In this document: piece by piece, positions 1 through 5,474 of the stretch
How the letters are laid out: every line of letters begins with the position of its first letter
Numbering within the stretch: position 1 is the stretch's first letter
DNA from: Fibrobacteraceae bacterium
GTDB taxonomy: Bacteria; Fibrobacterota; Fibrobacteria; Fibrobacterales; Fibrobacteraceae
Assembly (NCBI GenBank): GCA_021443045.1
Contig: JABUUT010000045.1
Span: forward strand, 37,670-46,667
DNA length: 8,998 nt
Direction: 5' to 3'
Translations under genes and position numbers: made by a program
Notes under the pieces: generated by a model
The model's input: the letters and a program-made list of their open reading frames with translations, nothing else
What the model was told of the DNA's origin: nothing
The model's database searches: none

Positions 1-59
1 AGCACGCCTAGGCGGGCCTTGGATTTACTGGAAGTCTTTAAAAGCTTAAAACCGTTCAT
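1..59 (-). CDS. tgt: Probable queuine tRNA-ribosyltransferase, N-terminal fragment (cut by window edge)
   Basis: Only 19 complete codons are visible, starting at the ATG read from 59 to 57. The peptide begins MNGFKLLKTSSKSKARLGV. A short 'F-x-L-(L/K)-K-T ... (K/G)-A-R-L-G' opening is typical of bacterial Tgt proteins, which exchange guanine 34 of certain tRNAs for the queuine precursor. An ATG slightly upstream (64-62) is followed by a stop two codons later, so the ATG at 59 is the likely start; only a weak CGGA lies before it. It is on the same strand as the large helicase gene and about 120 bases beyond the end of that gene's possible frameshifted extension. No convincing promoter or terminator was seen in that gap. 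The catalytic part is outside the window, so the name rests on N-terminal resemblance only. Confidence 0.6.
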   Translation of the reverse strand, partial: MNGFKLLKTSSKSKARLGV

Positions 60-179
60 GGCATTCCGTTTGGTGTTTTGTTTTTACAAGATAGAATTTT
101 TTTTATATTAAGGGCACCTCTAAAATCAGCGATGGATTCATTTCCGACAAATTTTACATTCGGCGTTTGAAGACTGGTT

Positions 180-287
180 TTAGGTTTCCTTGATTGCGTC
201 CAGGTAGTCTTTTTCTACAGGAGAAAATTTTTTATAGTAACGAATTTCCATGTCTAAATTGCACTCGCAATAAGGGAATCCAAACTG
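180..287 (-). other. Out-of-frame coding-like C-terminal extension of the helicase gene
   Basis: Read in the +1 frame relative to the upstream helicase ORF, this stretch encodes 35 residues before a TAA at 182-180, including CNLDMEIRYYKKFSPVEKDY. The codons used (GAA, AAA, GAC, CTG, CGT) match those of the neighbouring genes. The in-frame ending that stops at 234-232 instead uses CGA, AGA, TCG and CTA in quick succession. The frames could be joined by a one-base change around 274-290. A ribosome slip at the in-frame CCC codon followed by T (276-273) would also do it, because CCC-U is a known type of +1-slippery site. An AAAGGAG stretch lies 14 bases upstream of that CCC. This could also be chance; without homologues the true C-terminus is undecided. 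Confidence 0.45.
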
Positions 288-3200
288 TATCTCCTTTATC
301 TGATGTCCATGCAGAAAACTGGGAGATGGTGGCTGATGTTGGAGTGTAGCCGTTGCGTGCTAGGGAAGAAATTTGTGCATTGAATTTTTTTGAAAATGAG
401 GAAACAAAATGGTTATCAAAATGCAGGCCGTAATCACCGAATTCTTGATTGCGCTCCACAGCAAGGGTTGTACCTAAAGACATCTTTTCAAATTGCTTTT
501 GTAAGTCCTTGTTATTTAGGTAATGTCCCAAGTTTACATCGGCCAATGAGGTTTCTATGTGCATAATTTGAGGAATCGTGTTCTCGGTATTCAGCATTTT
601 TTCGGTAAAGGAATTTAGCCATTGGGAGGGCAGTCTCTTTTTATCACCTAGAACGATAACGCTTTTCTTGGCTCTTGTAGCGGCCACATACAAAAGCCGT
701 AGTTCTTCTTGATTGCGGGTCTCAAAATTGGCCAAGTTTAAAATCACATGGTCCCATTCCAAACCTTTGGCACTGTGCATGGTGCCCACTGATATGGGGG
801 CCAGATTATCTTTTTGCAAATCGGCAAAGGTGAGCTCGCTTAAATGCTGTATAAATCCGCCCAAGGTTACTAATTCGTCGCTGCATTTTTTTGTTTCGTC
901 TATGTAATCTTGTACTATAAAATCTAAAAGAGTGAAAGCGCTTTCTTTTGCGTGCTGTGAGCAGTATTCATTTTTCATGCTTGCAAAATCGCTAATGCTC
1001 CAAGAAAAATTTTCTGATGGATTTTCTTCAAGGAATTTTCGGAATCCTATAATTTCACGGATGTTATCTATGGAGCATTTGTCCTTATCCCGATTCTTTA
1101 ACATCCCGAAGGGGGCTTTTAATTCTTCCAGTTTTGCTGCCGAAAGGTAGGATTCAGCGTTTTCTCGAGAAAGTATTGCGAACGATTCTCCAGGAACCCT
1201 GATGGATAATTCTTTGGCTAAGTAGGGGGCTGCAAAGGCTGCTTTTACTTTGTCTGTGTATTGATAAAAAACAAGGGTGCCTTTGGTTAAATTTCTTGCC
1301 TGTTGGGGAACACCTTCTTTAATGCGGTTCTTTAAAAGGCCTAATATGGGCGCACTGCTTTTTACAAGGTTTATGCAGGAGCGGTAATTTGTTGAGAGGT
1401 AATAAGATTTTGTTTTCTCGTAGTCGTTCTTGAACCTTTCAAAAAATTCAGAGGAGCCTCCCCTAAAGCTAAAAATATTTTGATCATCATCGCCAACCAC
1501 AATAATGCGGGAGCCTTTATCGTTTAAGTCGTAAAGAGCACGCAACAGATTGTATTCTGCCAAGGATAAATCCTGAAATTCATCTACAAGTATTACAGAT
1601 GGGGCTCCAACGCCTACATCTTCGCCATTTTTTAGTAAGTCGGCTGCTTTTGCAATTACATCGGAGCCACCGTCTTTATCAAGCTCGTTTTTAGAACCTT
1701 GAATCCCAAGAATGGAAAAAGCCAGTGCGTGGAAGGTGGATATGGTAACCGATTTTGCCAAGGGGCCGGCAAGGTCAATGAGCCGTTTCTTTAGCTCCCG
1801 GCAGGCGGCTCTTGTATAGGTCAAAATCAAAAGGGCGTCAGGCTTTGTTTTTTCAATCCACAATAGAGAGGCAGCCTTGTGAACTAGTAGTTTCGTCTTT
1901 CCTGAACCGGGGCCTGCTCCTACCAGAATATGCTTTTGTCGGCTTCGAATAACAGCACGCTGTTCCTCATTTACATTTTCGATATTTTTTCGCATTTCAT
2001 CGGAAACAGCATCGTCATTGATATTACCCAAGAAGTATTTGAGACTAAAATCAACCTCATTTAGAATAAAGTAATCATTTAAAAATTCTTGAGCTTTTTC
2101 TTTATCTTCAAGCATTAGGTCGGCGTATTTGCCTACAATATGAATGGCTTGTGCTTTATGCTTGTAGTGGTTGTCTAATAGTTCAAAATCCTTTTCGGTA
2201 AAGACTTTTGATTTCGCATATTCGTCAAATTCTATAACCAAACCTGTGTAGAAGACTACCAAACCCTTGTCTAGAACAACGGATCCAATCAAGTGCAAAA
2301 AAAGAAGCGCATATTCAATGTGCTTTTGATACTCCAAATTTTGGGAGGCTCCCTTTCCACGAATTTTTTCGATAAGCCCACTGAGGGAAAACCAAATGAT
2401 GTTCTTATCATCTTGTTCTTTTTGGTAAGCCAGCAGACCTTCGACAACGTTTTCAAAGAACGTCCATTTTTTTTCTAACTCCTTTCTTATTTCTATAGGT
2501 GATTTTAAAAATTCAATTTGATAAATCTGATGCCCTGCTTCAAGGAGGTGGATTTCTGCCACGCTTTCGTGGGCCCAGTAACGCAATATTCCGCGGAAAA
2601 TCAAAAGGCTTCTTCGTGAAACACTGGCATTAGGGTGGTTGAGGGTGCTGTTCAGTTTTGAAAGGTTTAAAGAAAAACGTTCTGTCGCCCCAAATTTTTC
2701 ACAATCCTTCAGCAAAACTTTTTGCAAGTCCTTTGCTTCTGCCAAAATACTTTTACTGGTCACATTCCCTTTCTTTAATCGCAAACTCCAGTCATTCTTT
2801 TCATCCAGCAAATTTTTTGCTCGCAAAAGCCGAAGGCCCACATTGGCTTCGTTTCGCGTTATTCCCAAGTTTACTACCATTTCGTCTAAGGCACATTCAG
2901 GATTTCGAGTCCAACGTTTGGATACAATTTCTCGAATAATGCGGAAGGCGAGGTTTTCTACGGTCTTGGGAACGTGGGCGTTTTCTCCCAAAGCGATGCG
3001 GGCCTTTTCTACGGAGTCTACAGAAATGGAACTGCCATACATTTGGGTCTTGTTGCGGTTTCGTTTTAAAAATCCCTGTTCTTCCAAAACGAGAATGGCC
3101 AATTTCACTTTGGTTGTAATGTCGCCTGTATTAGTCTCTTTTTCGGTCCACCCACATTTATCTGCAATTTCCACAGCGGACATGGTGACTTTTGTGCGTT

Positions 3201-5127
3201 GGGCTGCCTCTTTTCTAAGAACTTTCCATACGGAATTGATTTCTTGTGGGGAAAGCTTGGATTGCTGTAAAATTTGAAAGTGGGTGTTCAAATCGTTCTT
3301 GTTGTAAAGTACGGTGCATTGGGCCTGCAAATCGGGATTTCGCCCAGCACGGCCAGCTTCTTGCACATAGTTTTCTAGCGTGGAAGAAATTTCATAATGG
3401 GCAACTAGTTCCACATTGTCTTTGTCAACGCCCATTCCAAAAGCGGTGGTAGCCACAATGGTATCAACGCTTCCGTTTTGAAAATTATCTTGCACCTGCA
3501 TTTTTTCTTCGGAGTCCATGGGGCCATTATAACTGGCACTCTCAAAACCATGACCTTTTAAATAATCCGACAGATGTAAGGTGGTTTTTACTTTGGACGC
3601 ATAGACAATTTTTGGCCCTTGATAACCATTGAGGAGTATGCGCAGCTGGCTTTCCCGCTCCTTGCTATTTTCTGAGGCGGGAACAACAGAATAAGTTAAA
3701 TTGACTCGTTTGGCGGGGCTGATGAAACGTTCCAATGTAAGGTTAAGGCGTTTCTCGAAATAGCTGCAAATGTCATCAACTACAGAAACCTTTGCTGTGG
3801 CGGTAAAACAACTGATGGGAATTTGTTCCTCTAGTTTTTTTTCTTTTTGCAAATCCAAAAGAAAATCAGCCAAGTACAAATAGTCTACACGAAAATCATG
3901 GCCCCAGCTAGAAAAACAGTGGGCTTCGTCCACCACAATGCGGGCAATGCGCCTGTGTTTTAACAAATTAAATGTGGTGTTGGAACGCAGTGATTCTGGG
4001 GAAATGTAGAGTATGTCCTTGTCTCCGTCATAAACGGCTTCGATAGCCTCCTTGCGTTCCAAGGGCGAAAGCAGGGAATTTATGTAAGTAGCCTTGCTGA
4101 TGTTCCGCCTTTTTTCAAGAACATCCACCTGGTCTTTCATCAATGCCACAATGGGCGTAATCACTACCGTAAGGGCCCCCACCTGGGAACCTGCAATAAG
4201 GGCCGGCAATTGGAAAGTAAGACTCTTACCACCTCCCGTAGGGAACACCGCCAAAAATGATTTTCCTGTCATGGCGGCTTCCGCAACTTGCTGCTGCAAG
4301 GGAACCGCTTCTTCTTCACTGAATTTTCTAAAGCCTGGGAAATTAAACCACTTGTTCAGTTGCTTTACCAGATTCAGGTTTTCACTGCAATAGGGACAGT
4401 GGGTGTCTTTGCAAGGAACCATGCGCCGACGATGCAGAATATTTTCTACATGGGGGTAACGGTAGCGAACCCAGTAGGGAAGAAAATCGCTGGGCCCTTC
4501 CTCGTAGAAAAGGGTTATCAAGTAGCACCATTCTGTGCGGAATTTTACCCATTCGTCCTCAAAATTCTGATTGAGGCAAATGTTGTTTTTGAAATGTTCA
4601 ATGAACCATCGCTGAATTTCTTGAATATTCTTTTTTATTGCAGCGCGTTCTTCAAAATAAACCAAATCAAAGAAGGGTGCAAAACCTGGCTCCTCTTTTA
4701 AAAACTGATAAAGGAGACTTTTCAACTGCCATGGGTAAGTGTTCCATTTTTCAACGCAGTCCTGCAGCAGTTGTTTGCAAAGTTCTGCATCCTTCAGGGG
4801 GTCCGAAGGGTTGTTTTCGTCATGGAGGTATTCCTTGCGTAACTTGTGATAGGGCTTTCTCGGAAACAGCAACGATGAAAGCATCAAGGTGTCAAGGGCT
4901 CGAACAGACGGAAATTGGATGTTAAAATTTTTCTTGATGATGGGGGCATCGTGAACAAGGATGTTGTGGCCAACAAAATATTTGGCCTTTTCTGCCGCTT
5001 CCGCCAAAACTGTAGGCTGACTACCCCGATACTGGGTATCACCAAAAGAAAATCCGTATTCGCGAATAGTCTCTGTACTTGGGTTGTACTCTATATCAAA
5101 AAAAAGGAAATCATCAAGGGCGGTCAT
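232..5127 (-). CDS. Exonuclease-RecQ-UvrD triple fusion DNA helicase (1631 aa)
   Basis: This is a predicted cytoplasmic DNA repair or recombination protein. Residues about 5-125 form a DnaQ-like exonuclease fold: D11 and E13 (DIE), H54-N55-x4-D60, and D113 in LKDAELC. Residues about 260-600 are a RecQ helicase: Walker A FPTGGGKS (295-302), DEAH (400-403) followed by the RecQ loop CFSSWGHDFR, FTATA (441-445), AFGMGVDK (562-569) and YVQEAGRAGR (587-596). Residues about 630-790 look like two winged-helix segments. The usual four-Cys RecQ zinc site after the helicase is not seen, nor is an HRDC domain. Residues about 1050-1500 are a UvrD/Rep helicase: AGPGSGKT (1071-1078, K1077), VDEFQD (1181-1186), VGDDDQNIFSFRG (1211-1223), STNYRS (1245-1250), VGTMHSAKGLEWD (1447-1459) and LLYVAATRAKK (1478-1488). 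The start is fixed because the exonuclease motif begins at residue 11. No Shine-Dalgarno is present. RecQ unwinds 3'-5', as does UvrD, so two same-polarity motors plus a nuclease sit on one chain. The specific role is unknown. Confidence 0.92.
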   Translation of the reverse strand: MTALDDFLFFDIEYNPSTETIREYGFSFGDTQYRGSQPTVLAEAAEKAKYFVGHNILVHDAPIIKKNFNIQFPSVRALDTLMLSSLLFPRKPYHKLRKEYLHDENNPSDPLKDAELCKQLLQDCVEKWNTYPWQLKSLLYQFLKEEPGFAPFFDLVYFEERAAIKKNIQEIQRWFIEHFKNNICLNQNFEDEWVKFRTEWCYLITLFYEEGPSDFLPYWVRYRYPHVENILHRRRMVPCKDTHCPYCSENLNLVKQLNKWFNFPGFRKFSEEEAVPLQQQVAEAAMTGKSFLAVFPTGGGKSLTFQLPALIAGSQVGALTVVITPIVALMKDQVDVLEKRRNISKATYINSLLSPLERKEAIEAVYDGDKDILYISPESLRSNTTFNLLKHRRIARIVVDEAHCFSSWGHDFRVDYLYLADFLLDLQKEKKLEEQIPISCFTATAKVSVVDDICSYFEKRLNLTLERFISPAKRVNLTYSVVPASENSKERESQLRILLNGYQGPKIVYASKVKTTLHLSDYLKGHGFESASYNGPMDSEEKMQVQDNFQNGSVDTIVATTAFGMGVDKDNVELVAHYEISSTLENYVQEAGRAGRNPDLQAQCTVLYNKNDLNTHFQILQQSKLSPQEINSVWKVLRKEAAQRTKVTMSAVEIADKCGWTEKETNTGDITTKVKLAILVLEEQGFLKRNRNKTQMYGSSISVDSVEKARIALGENAHVPKTVENLAFRIIREIVSKRWTRNPECALDEMVVNLGITRNEANVGLRLLRAKNLLDEKNDWSLRLKKGNVTSKSILAEAKDLQKVLLKDCEKFGATERFSLNLSKLNSTLNHPNASVSRRSLLIFRGILRYWAHESVAEIHLLEAGHQIYQIEFLKSPIEIRKELEKKWTFFENVVEGLLAYQKEQDDKNIIWFSLSGLIEKIRGKGASQNLEYQKHIEYALLFLHLIGSVVLDKGLVVFYTGLVIEFDEYAKSKVFTEKDFELLDNHYKHKAQAIHIVGKYADLMLEDKEKAQEFLNDYFILNEVDFSLKYFLGNINDDAVSDEMRKNIENVNEEQRAVIRSRQKHILVGAGPGSGKTKLLVHKAASLLWIEKTKPDALLILTYTRAACRELKKRLIDLAGPLAKSVTISTFHALAFSILGIQGSKNELDKDGGSDVIAKAADLLKNGEDVGVGAPSVILVDEFQDLSLAEYNLLRALYDLNDKGSRIIVVGDDDQNIFSFRGGSSEFFERFKNDYEKTKSYYLSTNYRSCINLVKSSAPILGLLKNRIKEGVPQQARNLTKGTLVFYQYTDKVKAAFAAPYLAKELSIRVPGESFAILSRENAESYLSAAKLEELKAPFGMLKNRDKDKCSIDNIREIIGFRKFLEENPSENFSWSISDFASMKNEYCSQHAKESAFTLLDFIVQDYIDETKKCSDELVTLGGFIQHLSELTFADLQKDNLAPISVGTMHSAKGLEWDHVILNLANFETRNQEELRLLYVAATRAKKSVIVLGDKKRLPSQWLNSFTEKMLNTENTIPQIMHIETSLADVNLGHYLNNKDLQKQFEKMSLGTTLAVERNQEFGDYGLHFDNHFVSSFSKKFNAQISSLARNGYTPTSATISQFSAWTSDKGDTVWIPLLRVQFRHGNSLL

Positions 5128-5133
5128 GTAAAG

Positions 5134-5162
5134 AATATAAATTATTTTTGGTAAGTGGTGGA
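5134..5162 (-). promoter_or_regulatory. Candidate promoter of the helicase fusion gene
   Basis: On the minus strand a TATATT -10-like hexamer (5139-5134) lies six bases before the start ATG. Seventeen bases further upstream is TCCACC (5162-5157), which matches only three of six positions of TTGACA, so the -35 is weak. The predicted transcription start falls on or next to the ATG, which fits the absence of any Shine-Dalgarno. Confidence 0.4.
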
Positions 5163-5229
5163 GAACCCGATTGGCACAACCCCAGGCATCGTCCGCCCCT
5201 CAAAAATGGGACAAGTCTTTTTTAAACCC

Positions 5230-5258
5230 TTGCCTACTGAAAGAAATAAATGTATATT
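5230..5258 (+). promoter_or_regulatory. Candidate sigma70-type promoter of the leu operon
   Basis: TTGCCT (5230-5235) and TATATT (5253-5258) are separated by exactly 17 bases. Transcription would be expected to start near 5265, which is the A of the leader-peptide ATG. The position upstream of an attenuator-type leader strengthens the call. The -35 departs from consensus at its last three positions. Confidence 0.55.
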
Positions 5259-5264
5259 AACAGC

Positions 5265-5321
5265 ATGAAAATGTTTTTGAACACTCTACGACTACTTCTA
5301 GGAAACGCGCAAGAAGCGTGA
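5265..5321 (+). CDS. leuL: Leucine-rich leader peptide of the leu attenuator (18 aa)
   Basis: The ORF encodes MKMFLNTLRLLLGNAQEA and stops with TGA. Five of 18 residues are leucine, and four fall in the run L-R-L-L-L (5286-5300), written CTA-CGA-CTA-CTT-CTA. CTA is sparse in leuA itself, where TTG, CTT and CTG dominate, so the leader uses an uncommon Leu codon three times. This is the classical design for sensing charged leucyl-tRNA. The ORF lies about 150 bases upstream of leuA, and its downstream RNA can form a terminator and an alternative antiterminator. No Shine-Dalgarno precedes the ATG, and the predicted transcript begins at or beside it, so translation may be leaderless. A second in-frame ATG (5271) could also serve. 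The peptide itself probably has no function after synthesis. Confidence 0.85.
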   Translation: MKMFLNTLRLLLGNAQEA

Positions 5322-5333
5322 GTCTTGTAGTTG
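5289..5333 (+). promoter_or_regulatory. Pause/protector hairpin of the leu attenuator (1:2 structure)
   Basis: CGACTAC (5289-5295, within the Leu codon run) can pair with GTAGTTG (5327-5333), giving seven pairs including one G-U. Inside it ACGC (5305-5308) can pair with GCGT (5316-5319) around a seven-base loop. An alternative is CTTCT (5295-5299) with AGAAG (5312-5316). All of these hide the strand at 5312-5318 that could otherwise act as antiterminator, and all would be opened by a ribosome sitting on the Leu codons. Confidence 0.6.
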
Positions 5334-5386
5334 CGGTTTGTCAAATCATTGAATTTGCCAATTTTAACTAAAACAGGCCCGCTTCT
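5312..5386 (+). promoter_or_regulatory. Antiterminator pairing of the leu attenuator (2:3 structure)
   Basis: AGAAGCG (5312-5318) is an exact reverse complement of CGCTTCT (5380-5386), and the second strand is most of the 5' arm of the terminator. The two structures therefore exclude each other. The first strand overlaps the last two sense codons of the leader ORF (GAA GCG), so a ribosome at the TGA covers it and the terminator wins. A ribosome stalled at the Leu codons leaves it free and transcription continues into leuA. The pairing is seven base pairs across a 61-base loop, so its stability should be computed. Confidence 0.6.
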
Positions 5387-5412
5387 AGTTCGAAGCGGGT
5401 TTCGTTTTTTTT
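5375..5412 (+). terminator. Intrinsic terminator (attenuator) before leuA
   Basis: CCCGCTTC (5378-5385) and GAAGCGGG (5392-5399) form a perfect eight-pair stem with a six-base loop. It can be lengthened outward by two G-U pairs and one A-U pair. It is followed by TTTCG and then eight Ts (5405-5412). It lies between the leader peptide and leuA on the coding strand, so it ends transcription early unless antitermination occurs. Confidence 0.88.
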
Positions 5413-5431
5413 CTAAATTAGGTAGAGAAAT

Positions 5432-5473
5432 ATGAAAACTTTGCCCATCGAATTAGTTGCGGCAAGGAGATAA
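5432..5473 (+). CDS. Short ORF abutting leuA, possible translational coupler (13 aa)
   Basis: An ATG-initiated ORF encodes MKTLPIELVAARR and ends with TAA one base before the leuA ATG. Its final codons GCA-AGG-AGA contain the leuA Shine-Dalgarno, so ribosomes finishing it would sit on the leuA initiation site. That geometry suggests coupling, or control of access to the leuA ribosome site. Its own ribosome site is weak (AGGTAGAG about four bases upstream). It has only two Leu codons and is not obviously an amino-acid sensor. Short ORFs arise by chance, so expression is unproven. Confidence 0.35.
   Translation: MKTLPIELVAARR
5464..5469 (+). promoter_or_regulatory. Ribosome binding site deciding the leuA start
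   Basis: AAGGAG sits five bases before the ATG at 5475. An in-frame TTG at 5457 upstream would place this sequence inside the gene and has no comparable site of its own. The ATG at 5475 is therefore the preferred start; a second in-frame ATG at 5481 is a less well-spaced alternative. Confidence 0.8.
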
Positions 5474-5474
5474 A

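Noticed and set aside
2639..3277. A 212-codon plus-strand ORF opposite the helicase gene
   Set aside because: It lies antisense to the conserved winged-helix region of the fusion protein, has no recognisable domain or ribosome site, and its composition looks like a shadow of the real gene.
5128..5229. A gene or terminator in the divergent intergenic region
   Set aside because: No ORF with a start signal and no stable hairpin with a T-run was seen; the stretch appears to hold only promoter sequence.
5265..5412. T-box riboswitch controlling leuA
   Set aside because: The leader is short, and it contains a clear Leu-rich ORF and ribosome-based switch geometry. I saw no T-box consensus or specifier-loop arrangement.
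5457..5474. TTG at 5457 as an upstream leuA start
   Set aside because: It would place the AAGGAG site inside the gene and adds six residues (MRQGDK) that mostly translate the ribosome site; the ATG at 5475 has ideal spacing.
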